Source: Candidatus Pelagibacter sp.
Lineage (GTDB): Bacteria > Pseudomonadota > Alphaproteobacteria > Pelagibacterales > Pelagibacteraceae
Reading direction: 5' to 3'
NCBI GenBank assembly: GCA_028097645.1
Contig: JAOHEU010000001.1
Coordinates: 1 to 64,000 of the forward strand
DNA length: 64,000 bases
A model generated the notes under the pieces. The model was not told the origin of the DNA. It searched no databases and saw only the letters and a list, made by a program, of their open reading frames with translations. Position 1 is the first letter of the stretch. Every line of letters begins with the position of its first letter. The position numbers and the translations under genes are program-made. Below, piece by piece: positions 17,518-25,029 of this stretch.

Positions 17518-17865
17518 ATGAAAGTTTCAGCAACACCTACAGCACTTGAGTTAATTGAAGATCTAAAAAAAACTCATGGTAAAGATTTATTATTCCATCA
17601 ATCAGGTGGATGTTGTGATGGTAGTGCGCCAATGTGTTACCCTGCAAAAGAATATTTAGTTGGTGATCAAGATGTTCTTGTTGGAGAGATAGGTGGTATA
17701 CCTTTTTATATTAGCAAAACTCAACACGAAGCTTGGAAAAATACTGATCTTATAATTGATTGTATTAAAGGAATGGGTGGAATGTTTTCTTTAGATAATG
17801 GTACTGGAAGAAGGTTTTTAACAAGATCTGAAATCTGTGTACCTGAAAATTCTACAATAAATTAA
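17518..17865 (+). CDS. DUF779 protein, partner of ExaC-type aldehyde dehydrogenase
   Basis: The protein has 115 residues from the ATG at 17518. An in-frame ATG at 17485 lies in a hairpin and would add non-conserved residues, so I prefer the later start. The core reads HQSGGCCDGSAPMCYP, a cysteine cluster typical of DUF779, followed by IGGIPFYIS and a C-terminal GRRFLTRSEIC. DUF779 genes commonly sit beside acetaldehyde dehydrogenases; a metal- or redox-linked helper role is likely but unproven. Its stop overlaps the convergent SMR gene by 4 bp. Confidence 0.88.
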   Translation: MKVSATPTALELIEDLKKTHGKDLLFHQSGGCCDGSAPMCYPAKEYLVGDQDVLVGEIGGIPFYISKTQHEAWKNTDLIIDCIKGMGGMFSLDNGTGRRFLTRSEICVPENSTIN

Positions 17866-18197
17866 TTAAGTTTACCCAAATAATTTACCATCACTACACC
17901 AACAATAATTAGAATAATTCCAATAGTTCCATAAATATTTGGTATTTGATTATATTTAAGCATTGCAAACAGAACGACCCCAGTAACTGTTAATCCGCTA
18001 TAAGTAGAGTAGGCAAATCCAACCGGTAGTGCTGACATTGCTTTTGAAATAGAAAACATTGTAATGCACATAAACAAAATGCACAAAATTGATGGAGTTA
18101 ATTTTGTAAAACCTTCTGATATTTTTGCAAAACTATTTGAAGCTATTCCAAATGAAATTCCTATCGCTAAGAATAAATAACCAAATAAAGGATTCAT
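17862..18197 (-). CDS. SMR-family small membrane transporter lacking the conserved Glu (copy 2)
   Basis: This 111-residue protein has four membrane helices. It aligns with EmrE through KISEGFTKLTPSI (EmrE KFSEGFTRLWPSV) and VGFAYSTYSGLTV. Counting from the conserved Lys25 (EmrE Lys22), the position of the essential Glu14 is Gly17. The TM3 Trp63 is also replaced, while the preceding Tyr is kept. It follows its paralog by 2 bp, so the two probably form a heterodimer, as paired SMR proteins do. Without the Glu, a proton-drug antiport mechanism is doubtful. Confidence 0.78.
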   Translation of the reverse strand: MNPLFGYLFLAIGISFGIASNSFAKISEGFTKLTPSILCILFMCITMFSISKAMSALPVGFAYSTYSGLTVTGVVLFAMLKYNQIPNIYGTIGIILIIVGVVMVNYLGKLN

Positions 18198-18199
18198 GC

Positions 18200-18532
18200 T
18201 TAATTATTGCCTAGTAAATTAACCATCAAAACCCCAACTATAATGAAAGCTAACCCTATTATTGAATAAAGGTTTGGCATTTGATCAAATCTAAATATTC
18301 CAACAACTACAGTTGCAATGATAGTTAATCCTGCAAAAGAAGCATAAGTTATTCCCATTGGAATATTTTTCATTACCATTGAAAGTGCGTACATACATGC
18401 AACAATTGTTATACCAGTGATGATACTTGGAAAGAGAAGGGTAAAACCCTCAGCACTTTTTGCAAAACTATTTGAAGTCACTCCAAGCAAAACTGCTAGG
18501 ATAAGAAAAGCATATGAAGAAGCGAGACTCAT
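18200..18532 (-). CDS. SMR-family small membrane transporter lacking the conserved Glu (copy 1)
   Basis: This is a 110-residue, four-helix paralog of the next gene. FAKSAEGFTLLFPSI aligns with EmrE KFSEGFTRLWPSV; the Glu14 position is again glycine (Gly17 in LLGVTSNSFAK). IPMGITYASFAGLTI matches the TM3 signature with Phe for Trp63. The start codon lies within a hairpin shared with the upstream intergenic region, and I see no Shine-Dalgarno sequence, so translation may be regulated. It may be transcribed with the NTF2-like gene 38 bp upstream. Confidence 0.78.
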   Translation of the reverse strand: MSLASSYAFLILAVLLGVTSNSFAKSAEGFTLLFPSIITGITIVACMYALSMVMKNIPMGITYASFAGLTIIATVVVGIFRFDQMPNLYSIIGLAFIIVGVLMVNLLGNN

Positions 18533-18558
18533 TTAATAATCTTAAATGAAATCTCGCT
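18521..18558 (-). promoter_or_regulatory. Hairpin that pairs the SMR start codon
   Basis: On the minus strand AGCGAGA (18558-18552) pairs with TCTCGCT (18527-18521), and TCATTT (18549-18544) pairs with AAATGA (18534-18529), with a small internal loop and a 9-nt terminal loop. AAATGA contains the ATG start codon of the first SMR gene. The structure is seen in the sequence; that it blocks initiation is inferred. Confidence 0.5.
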
Positions 18559-18570
18559 AAATATATATAA

Positions 18571-18891
18571 TTATTTAGGCATCTTGGTTGCACCGGTTTC
18601 AAGAGAAATGATTTTTCCATCTTGATACTTAAAGACAGCCATTACTGCTTCAGTATTTCCATCATTAAAAGAAACAAATGCATGTTCAACACCGATTTCA
18701 TCATTTTCAAAAAGAACTCTTATTTTGTCTCTTTTGATGTCACCACTCATTGCCCATTTGATTACATCTGCTTTTCCTAAGACATTACCTGATGCATGCA
18801 TAGTAAACTTATAATCATCATGTAATAGTTCATTCATGGCAGCTTCATCTTTAGCCTCCATAGCAGCATTATATTTTGCCAATATTGACAT
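18571..18891 (-). CDS. NTF2-like (SnoaL-type) small protein
   Basis: This 106-residue soluble protein resembles the NTF2/SnoaL fold: an opening helix MSILAKYNAAMEAKDEAAMN, then LLHDDYKFTMHASGNVLGKA and strands ending in ISLETGATKM. Such proteins are small ligand binders, isomerases or hydrolases. It is the last of six small genes read on the minus strand, 3 bp after the preceding one. Its specific role is unknown. Confidence 0.6.
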   Translation of the reverse strand: MSILAKYNAAMEAKDEAAMNELLHDDYKFTMHASGNVLGKADVIKWAMSGDIKRDKIRVLFENDEIGVEHAFVSFNDGNTEAVMAVFKYQDGKIISLETGATKMPK

Positions 18892-18894
18892 AAT

Positions 18895-19191
18895 TTATCC
18901 TTCTTTAACTTTAGTTAAATCATAAATTGTGTAACTACCTAGCACTTCATCCATAACTGGTTTTGATACTTCAGTACCTTCAATAAACTTATGTAAAGCT
19001 GCTTCATCAGTACAAAATATTTTAAACATTACTGCACTTTTATCTGGAGTTACTGATGCTACAGTTTTTTCAACAACAGCAACCTTTGCTCTTTCAGCTA
19101 ATCCTTCTGGAGATTGCATAAATCCCATAAATTTTTCAAATTTACCTTCTCCTTCTTTAAACTTAGCTACTACTAACATTTCTTTTTCCAT
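18895..19191 (-). CDS. Small dimeric alpha/beta-barrel-like protein
   Basis: The 98-residue soluble protein starts MEKEMLVVAKFKEGEGKFEK and has the beta-alpha-beta-beta-alpha-beta pattern of ferredoxin-like or antibiotic-biosynthesis-monooxygenase-type proteins; its last third reads EVLGSYTIYDLTKVKE. A strong ribosome site (AAAGGAGA) precedes the start. It lies in the six-gene block with similar small proteins. No function is assigned. Confidence 0.55.
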   Translation of the reverse strand: MEKEMLVVAKFKEGEGKFEKFMGFMQSPEGLAERAKVAVVEKTVASVTPDKSAVMFKIFCTDEAALHKFIEGTEVSKPVMDEVLGSYTIYDLTKVKEG

Positions 19192-19216
19192 TATTTTCTC
19201 CTTTCATCTGTTTTAA

Positions 19217-19591
19217 TTAGTATAAAGTTTGCACTACTTTATTTACTCTTTCTTTACCATTAGGAATCAATCCTTCTAAAAAGGTATGACACTGATCTGT
19301 TTTTACTTTGTCATATTTTGAGCCATAATATTTATCAACTGCTTTATTTACTCCTTCGTCCCAATTTGTTTCGGGAACTCCAGTTTCTAGAGCATATGCT
19401 TTTAAAACTTTTACTGAGGCCATAGATTTTTCTTTCATACTATATTCAAAAGTTTCTCCAGATGGCAAAAAGTAATTTGCCATGTAGATCCCACTACAAT
19501 CCCAAGCTTTAGTTTTATTAGTGTCACTCATCTCTGCGTATGCAGGAAATGAAAAAAAAATACTTATAATTATAAATATTATTTTATTCAT
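19217..19591 (-). CDS. Small secreted protein of unknown function
   Basis: The protein has 124 residues with a clear signal peptide (MNKIIFIIISIFFSFPAYA). The mature part is helical and has two cysteines (WDCSGIYMANYF and DQCHTFLEG), which could form a disulfide bond in the periplasm. It also contains ETNWDEGVNKAVDKYY. The ribosome site AAGGAG is strong. It resembles no family I can name. It stands third from the end of the six-gene block. Confidence 0.6.
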   Translation of the reverse strand: MNKIIFIIISIFFSFPAYAEMSDTNKTKAWDCSGIYMANYFLPSGETFEYSMKEKSMASVKVLKAYALETGVPETNWDEGVNKAVDKYYGSKYDKVKTDQCHTFLEGLIPNGKERVNKVVQTLY

Positions 19592-19609
19592 GTCTCTAGT
19601 CTCCTTTTT

Positions 19610-19900
19610 TTATTTAGCGTTAAAATCTATAATATCATCAGTACACTCAACAAATTTATGAGGTTCATAGAAATCATTCATAGACTCTAATTGTTTGTTA
19701 ATTGCATCTGGATCAGTACCTTTCCACCAACAAAACATTGTTAAGTTGTCACCTGGCGTATTCCAGCTCATTTGACACTTTGCATTTTCACTTGTCATTG
19801 CTTTAGTCATATCTTCCATCGACATTGAACCAGTAACTTCTATCATTTTAGCTTTAGCTTCTTTTGATTTAAAAGTGTGTGTTACTATGTAGTTTTTCAT
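19610..19900 (-). CDS. Small soluble protein of unknown function (ferredoxin-like fold guess)
   Basis: The 96-residue protein begins MKNYIVTHTFKSKEAKAKM and has LTMFCWWKGTDPDAINKQL in the middle. The pattern suggests a ferredoxin-like alpha/beta dimer akin to DUF3303/DUF4242-type proteins, in which small metals or ligands may bind. A strong AAGGAGA ribosome site precedes the start. It belongs to the six-gene block. Confidence 0.55.
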   Translation of the reverse strand: MKNYIVTHTFKSKEAKAKMIEVTGSMSMEDMTKAMTSENAKCQMSWNTPGDNLTMFCWWKGTDPDAINKQLESMNDFYEPHKFVECTDDIIDFNAK

Positions 19901-19922
19901 TTCTTATCTCCTTTTTGTTTGT

Positions 19923-20411
19923 TTAATATTTATATTCACCAGACATTTGGTTCATTGATGTAGAAAATCCTGGTGCTTTAGATTTCAAATTTTGTCTACT
20001 TGATACACCATTACCAGTTATCTTCGCATATTTTCCAGTTCCCTTGACGATTTCAAAAGTACCAGTTCCACCAACACCACCTGATCCTTTGCCCACATAC
20101 TTCATGAAAACACTTTCTCCATCAAATAGATCAAATCTACACATACCAGTTTCATCTGTAAATTTTCCAGCTTGTAAAGTTAATCCTCCAATACAGTGCA
20201 TTGTTGATTTATTAAATATGCTATCTGGAGTTTCATCTGTTAAACCGGCTATTCCATCATAAGTAATTGCCATGTCACCTTGTCCAGCATCCATCGCGTT
20301 TACTTCCCAAGCACCCATACCGCTAGCGTTAAATTTTCCTGAAGTATGTCCATCAGCAAATGATACTGTAGACGTTAAACTAAATATTATTGTTGCTATA
20401 ATTTTTTTCAT
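19923..20411 (-). CDS. Secreted beta-rich protein of unknown function
   Basis: The protein has 162 residues with a signal peptide (MKKIIATIIFSLTSTVSFA). The mature part is rich in Gly and short strands (GKGSGGVGGTGTFEIVKGTG), and the overall pattern resembles allene-oxide-cyclase-like or lipocalin-type barrels, in which ITGNGV-like repeats are common. It has two cysteines (MHCIGGL and GMCRFDL). It is probably periplasmic. It is the second gene of the six-gene block, with its own good ribosome site. Confidence 0.6.
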   Translation of the reverse strand: MKKIIATIIFSLTSTVSFADGHTSGKFNASGMGAWEVNAMDAGQGDMAITYDGIAGLTDETPDSIFNKSTMHCIGGLTLQAGKFTDETGMCRFDLFDGESVFMKYVGKGSGGVGGTGTFEIVKGTGKYAKITGNGVSSRQNLKSKAPGFSTSMNQMSGEYKY

Positions 20412-20429
20412 TTTTGTTTTCCTTTCTTT

Positions 20430-20741
20430 TTATTCACTAAATATGAATCTCATTTCATCTTGAATAGTTCCTTCAACAGCAACTTTCTTTAATTGCTTTT
20501 GAAGGCTTTGATATTTTTTGTCTGCAGACATTTTTGCATCAGCTTCATTATCACCTTCAAACATAGGGCCAATAACTGTCTCTCTAATTGTTCTTGGATC
20601 ACCACCTATTTGAAATGAAAAATAAATCCCATGTTTTGGATAATATTTTTTTCTAACTTTTGCTAATCCTTTGCCAATCTCCATAGCTTTGCCTAGCATG
20701 TCGTCTTTAACTCTCATTGTTCTTGTATAAATTGCCTGCAC
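20430..20741 (-). CDS. Small soluble protein, first gene of the six-gene block
   Basis: The 103-residue protein starts at GTG, 6 nt after a perfect AAGGAGG, a strong initiation site for this genome. The sequence (VKDDMLGKAMEIGKGLA, then GIYFSFQIGGDPRTIRETV) suggests another dimeric alpha/beta-barrel protein. No family is recognised. It leads the minus-strand block of six; the 200 bp upstream (20742-20942) hold the divergent promoters and no gene that I can see. Confidence 0.55.
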   Translation of the reverse strand: MQAIYTRTMRVKDDMLGKAMEIGKGLAKVRKKYYPKHGIYFSFQIGGDPRTIRETVIGPMFEGDNEADAKMSADKKYQSLQKQLKKVAVEGTIQDEMRFIFSE

Positions 20742-20942
20742 AGTTTCCTCCTTGTTTAGAATTATTATAATTAAACGTTACAGTTTCTAATGATGTCCAA
20801 TAAGAGTTAAATAGTAGCATCAGTAATGTTCTTGACGCATACCCTTTTATTTATTGATTATTTTACTCAACCATAAGGAGAATGAGACTAAATTGCTCAA
20901 AAATATAAATTTATGAGTAATTAAATTTGATATGATTTTGAG

Positions 20943-21356
20943 ATGATAGAAAAATTTAATGGAATTTTTTATTTAATAGTTTTTATAATCCACTTTATTG
21001 GTTTTGGCGCATATTCATACCAAATGATAATTGGGAACGAAAAGTTTAGAGCAAAATTTCAGATTGACGAGACCGCGGCAACCATCATGAGAATGACTGG
21101 GGCTATTTTTCTAGGATCATTTTTAATGGCTCTTTATATAATGTTTGTAAGACCCAACGGTGTTGAAGGAACATGGGCATTCTTTAATCTAATTTTTGTT
21201 CAAAATATTTGTGTCTTACTGGTGAACACTTATTCACTTAAGATTGATAAAACTGGTGTTAAGAACGATTCTAATGAAGCCATCATTGCACCATTAGTTT
21301 TCACAATTTTAAGTGCAATTCTTATATTTGGATTGTCTGATAAGATTTATATCTAA
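20943..21356 (+). CDS. Four-helix membrane protein of unknown function
   Basis: This 137-residue protein has four predicted helices (about 7-28, 44-66, 77-97 and 113-132) and a conserved-looking FRAKFQIDETAATIMRMTGA stretch after the first. It resembles small DUF-type membrane proteins without a known function. It is divergent from the six-gene block; TTGACG at 20832 with GATTAT 18 nt on could be its promoter. It overlaps the cysK stop by 4 bp. Confidence 0.6.
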   Translation: MIEKFNGIFYLIVFIIHFIGFGAYSYQMIIGNEKFRAKFQIDETAATIMRMTGAIFLGSFLMALYIMFVRPNGVEGTWAFFNLIFVQNICVLLVNTYSLKIDKTGVKNDSNEAIIAPLVFTILSAILIFGLSDKIYI

Positions 21357-22354
21357 AGCCAACTAGGGAAGGGCAAACCTTTTTCTTCAAGGAATTTCTT
21401 ATTAAACATTTTTGTAGAGTATTTATCACTTCTATCGCAAAGAATAGTAACAATCGTTTTTCCAGGTCCTAACTCTTTTCCAAGTCTTATTGCACCAGCG
21501 ATATTAATTCCACAACTGGTTCCAAGGCTTAATCCTTCATTTTGAATTAAATCATAAAGAATAGGTAACGCTTCATGATCATCAATTGAATAGGCATCAT
21601 CTATTTTAGCTTCTCCAAAGTTTTTAGTTACTCTACTGGATCCAATTCCTTCAGTAATAGATCCACCTTCTGATTTTAACTCACCATTCTTTATATAATT
21701 ATAAAGTGCTGACCCTTTTGGATCCGATAGATAGATTTTGATATCTTTATTTTTTTCTTTAAGAGCATTACTTACTCCTGAAATTGTTCCACCTGTTCCA
21801 GATGAACAAACAAATCCATCTACTTTACCTTCAGTTTGTTTCCAGATTTCTTGTCCAGTTCCTTCGTAATGTCCTTTAGCATTTGCAGTATTATCAAACT
21901 GGTTAGCCCAGATAACTCCATTATTATTTGAAGGTCTTAACTCATCTGCAAGCCTTGCTGCAATTTTTACAAAGTTATTTTCATCCTTATAAGGTTTTGG
22001 AGTAACCAATTTAAGTTCTGCACCTAAATTTCTAAGTAAATCTTTTTTTTCTTGAGTTTGATTATCGTTCATTACGATAATTGTTTTATATCCTAATGAA
22101 TTCCCTAAAAGTCCTAAACCAATTCCAGTGTTCCCTGCGGTTCCTTCAACAACAGTTCCACCTTTTGAAATTAATTTTTTTTCTTGGGCGTCTTTTATTA
22201 ATGCTAACGCTGCTCTATCTTTAACTGATCCACCTGGATTTAAAAATTCAGCTTTACCATAAATATTACATCCAGTAATTTCTGATGCAGCTCTTAATTT
22301 TATTAAAGGAGTATTTCCAATTCCTGAAATAAAATCATTTTGTATATTGCTCAT
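21353..22354 (-). CDS. cysK: Cysteine synthase A (O-acetylserine sulfhydrylase)
   Basis: This PLP enzyme makes cysteine from O-acetylserine and sulfide in the cytoplasm. It has 333 residues, with the PLP lysine K45 in GGSVKDRAA, the TAGNTGIGLG substrate loop, SSGTGGTISG phosphate-binding loop and GTSCGIN near the C-terminus. It shares one base with the stop of cysE, and the two proteins normally form the cysteine synthase complex. The C-terminus is somewhat longer than in enteric CysK. Confidence 0.92.
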   Translation of the reverse strand: MSNIQNDFISGIGNTPLIKLRAASEITGCNIYGKAEFLNPGGSVKDRAALALIKDAQEKKLISKGGTVVEGTAGNTGIGLGLLGNSLGYKTIIVMNDNQTQEKKDLLRNLGAELKLVTPKPYKDENNFVKIAARLADELRPSNNNGVIWANQFDNTANAKGHYEGTGQEIWKQTEGKVDGFVCSSGTGGTISGVSNALKEKNKDIKIYLSDPKGSALYNYIKNGELKSEGGSITEGIGSSRVTKNFGEAKIDDAYSIDDHEALPILYDLIQNEGLSLGTSCGINIAGAIRLGKELGPGKTIVTILCDRSDKYSTKMFNKKFLEEKGLPFPSWL

Positions 22355-22932
22355 TACTCTGATTTTGTATCGCTGTCTGGGGTAATACCATATGGTTTGA
22401 ACTCACTATCAGCTAACCCAACATTTTTAGCGGGTATTCCTACCATGACTGCTTTTTCAGGAACATCTTTGGTGATCACTGCATTAGCTCCGATTTTTGC
22501 ACATCTTCCAACAGTAACAGGCCCTAATACTTGAGCACCTGACCCAATAACAACTTCATCTTCAATTGTTGGATGTCTCTTTATATTACGTTGATCATTT
22601 GAATTTATACTTGGCGCAATTCCACCTAATGTTGCCATATGATAGATAGTAACGTTGTCTCCAATGTCAGATGTTTCTCCAATTACAACGCCCATACCAT
22701 GATCGATGAATAAATTTTTACCAATTTTTGCCCCTGGGTGAATTTCAATACCAGTTAAGAATCTTGAAAACTGAGAAATGACTCTTGCTATCAGATCAAA
22801 TTTAGCAACGCTAAAAAAATTTGCAATTCTATGAAAGAAAACAGCTTTCACGCCTGGATAAGTTAATATTAAACTTAGCTTAGATTTTGCAGCTGGATCT
22901 CGATCAATTATAGATTGTAAGAAATTACCCAT
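22354..22932 (-). CDS. cysE: Serine O-acetyltransferase
   Basis: This 192-residue left-handed beta-helix acetyltransferase makes O-acetylserine from serine and acetyl-CoA. The catalytic region [19 protein letters not shown] is clear, followed by hexapeptide repeats and the [20 protein letters not shown] loop. The short N-terminus matches the SRPBCC-free, short CysE type. It is first in the cysE-cysK operon, with the gene starts facing the divergent VOC gene. Confidence 0.93.
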   Translation of the reverse strand: MGNFLQSIIDRDPAAKSKLSLILTYPGVKAVFFHRIANFFSVAKFDLIARVISQFSRFLTGIEIHPGAKIGKNLFIDHGMGVVIGETSDIGDNVTIYHMATLGGIAPSINSNDQRNIKRHPTIEDEVVIGSGAQVLGPVTVGRCAKIGANAVITKDVPEKAVMVGIPAKNVGLADSEFKPYGITPDSDTKSE

Positions 22933-23015
22933 TATTATTTTGTTTATTTTGACTTATTGATTATTAAATTAGCTTTTATATAGTGCATAAAATCAAATTT
23001 TAAAGGGCTAAACAT

Positions 23016-23426
23016 ATGTATAAAAATACCAATTGTTTTCATTTAGCAGTTCCATGTGGAGATTTAGAAACTGCAAAAAAATTTTACAGCGAAGCATTAG
23101 GCTGCAGACTAGATAATTCTGCTCAAGAGTGGGCTGATGTTGATTTTTGGGGAAATGAGTTAACTCTTCATGCAAGTGAACATAAATTAGATAACGAAAG
23201 ACATGACGTGGATATGGGTAATGTGTCTGTCCCACATTTTGGAGTGCATTTATCAAGAAAAGATTTTGATGCTCTAAAGAAAAGATTAAAAGATAACGGT
23301 ACAAAGTATTATGATGAGCCTTATTTAAGATTTAAGGGTACGAAATATGAACAAGAAACTTTTTTTGTAAAAGACCCTAATGAAAATATTTTAGAGATAA
23401 AAACGTTGACTGCTAATCCAGAATAA
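23016..23426 (+). CDS. VOC-family (glyoxalase/bleomycin resistance-like) protein
   Basis: This 136-residue metal-type VOC protein starts CFHLAVPCGDLETAKKFY (metal-ligand His9) and ends FFVKDPNENILEIKTL (ligand Glu). The pattern fits lactoylglutathione-lyase-like proteins and extradiol dioxygenase folds; the substrate is unknown. It lies 3 bp upstream of a PuuC-like aldehyde dehydrogenase, so an aldehyde-detoxification link is plausible. Confidence 0.8.
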   Translation: MYKNTNCFHLAVPCGDLETAKKFYSEALGCRLDNSAQEWADVDFWGNELTLHASEHKLDNERHDVDMGNVSVPHFGVHLSRKDFDALKKRLKDNGTKYYDEPYLRFKGTKYEQETFFVKDPNENILEIKTLTANPE

Positions 23427-23429
23427 TTA

Positions 23430-24911
23430 ATGGCCATAAACTATAAAACTATTGCAAAAAAATTAAAATTTGAAGGTCGTGCTTTCATTAATGGTAAATA
23501 TGTTAATGCCATTGATGGTAAAAAGTTTGAAACAATAAATCCTGCAACAGGAGAAAAACTTTGCGCGGTTTCAAAATGTAATCATAAAGATGTTGATTTG
23601 GCAGTCAAAGTTTCAAGAAAAGCTTTTAACAGTGGTGTTTGGTCAAGAACCTCACCCGAGCATAGAAAAGAAGTTTTATTAAAATTTGCTGAAATACTTA
23701 GAAAACATGGAGACGAAAATTCAGTTTTAGAATGTGTTGATACTGGAAAGTTAGTTGCAGATTGTATTAATGAAGTTGCTAATGATGCTCCCATGCACTT
23801 TCAATGGTATGGAGAATTAATTGATAAAGTATTTGGTAAAGTTGGTCCTACAGAACCATCTATTACAAGCTTAATCGTAAAAGAACCAATTGGTGTTGTT
23901 GCCGGAATTGTTCCTTGGAACTTTCCTTTAATGATGGCTGTTTGGAAAATGGCACCATCTTTAGCTGCAGGTTGTTCAGTAATTATTAAACCTGCTGAAG
24001 ATACACCTCTTACAGCTATTAGAGTTGCAAAGTTAGCTCAAGAAGCAGGAATTCCTGATGGAGTTTTAAATGTTCTACCGGGTTACGGAGATGTTGGAGA
24101 AGCTTTAGGTAGACATAAAGATGTAGATGCCGTTTCATTCACTGGCTCAACAGAAGTAGGTGGATATTTTTTAAAGTATTCAAGTGAAAGTAATCTAAAA
24201 CCAGTTGCACTTGAAATGGGAGGAAAAAGTCCATTTATAGTTTTAGAAGATGCTAAAATTAATGATGATTTAATTGACAATGCAATAAATTCTGCATTTT
24301 GGAATGGTGGACAAAACTGCTCTGCAAACATGAGACAGATAGTTCATTCAAAAGTTAAAGATGAATTTTTAGATAAAGTTATTAAAAAAGTTAAAAAATT
24401 AAAAGTTGGTGACCCTTTAGATTTAAAATCAAATATGGGATCTATGATTTCAAAAGGACATTTACAAACAGTTGATGGATATATTCAAAAAGGAATTGAT
24501 GAGGGCGCAAAACTTTTATCAGGTGGAGTTTCGAATAATAATCAAAAAGGTTTTTTTGCAAAACCTACTTTATTTGATGGCTTGAAAGAAAAGATGACTA
24601 TAGCTCAAGAAGAAATTTTTGGACCTGTACTTGGTGTTTTAACTGTTAAAAGTGATGAAGAAGCTTTAAAAGTTGCAAGTAATTCAAAATATGGATTACA
24701 TGCAAGTGTATTTACTCAAGATATTAATAGAGCATTCCATCTGGCTAAAAGCTTACCTTGCGGAACTGTTTCAGTTAACACTTTTTCTGAAGGTGATATT
24801 AAAACCCCATTTGGAGGATACAAGCAATCTGGTTCATTAAGTAGAGATCAAGGTACCGAAGCCCTTAATTCTTTTCTTCAAACAAAAACTATCTGGATTA
24901 GTCACCAATAA
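23430..24911 (+). CDS. Aldehyde dehydrogenase, PuuC-like (gamma-glutamyl-gamma-aminobutyraldehyde type)
   Basis: This 493-residue NAD(P)+ aldehyde dehydrogenase has [28 protein letters not shown] (Glu) and WNGGQNCSANMRQIV (catalytic Cys). SGVWSRTSPEHRKEVL near the start and [17 protein letters not shown] near the end are typical of PuuC/betaine-aldehyde-like ALDHs. A role in polyamine, GABA or aminoaldehyde oxidation is likely. It follows the VOC gene by 3 bp. Downstream comes the duplicated leader of the TRAP operon. Confidence 0.88.
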   Translation: MAINYKTIAKKLKFEGRAFINGKYVNAIDGKKFETINPATGEKLCAVSKCNHKDVDLAVKVSRKAFNSGVWSRTSPEHRKEVLLKFAEILRKHGDENSVLECVDTGKLVADCINEVANDAPMHFQWYGELIDKVFGKVGPTEPSITSLIVKEPIGVVAGIVPWNFPLMMAVWKMAPSLAAGCSVIIKPAEDTPLTAIRVAKLAQEAGIPDGVLNVLPGYGDVGEALGRHKDVDAVSFTGSTEVGGYFLKYSSESNLKPVALEMGGKSPFIVLEDAKINDDLIDNAINSAFWNGGQNCSANMRQIVHSKVKDEFLDKVIKKVKKLKVGDPLDLKSNMGSMISKGHLQTVDGYIQKGIDEGAKLLSGGVSNNNQKGFFAKPTLFDGLKEKMTIAQEEIFGPVLGVLTVKSDEEALKVASNSKYGLHASVFTQDINRAFHLAKSLPCGTVSVNTFSEGDIKTPFGGYKQSGSLSRDQGTEALNSFLQTKTIWISHQ

Positions 24912-24930
24912 ATACTGCGATTATTTAAAT

Positions 24931-25029
24931 AAAAAAACAAGGTTATATATATTTTTTATGACCTTATTTCCTTTGACTCACTTTAATCATTCACGATAGA
25001 CTTAATTTTTCAAATTAATAGGAGATATA
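24931..25029 (+). repeat. Leader repeat copy A (promoter and hairpin upstream of the TRAP operon)
   Basis: This ~99-bp element is nearly the same as copy B at 28012-28111. It has a short stem AAGGTTAT...ATGACCTT (from 24939), then TTTGACTCACTTTAATCATT, and ends with AATTAATAGGAGATATA before the ATG. TTGACT (24973-24978) and TAGACT (24997-25002), 18 bp apart, read as a -35/-10 promoter. GGAG is the ribosome site. Differences between the copies keep the stem pairs (G-C to G-U and U-G to U-A). Confidence 0.75.
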
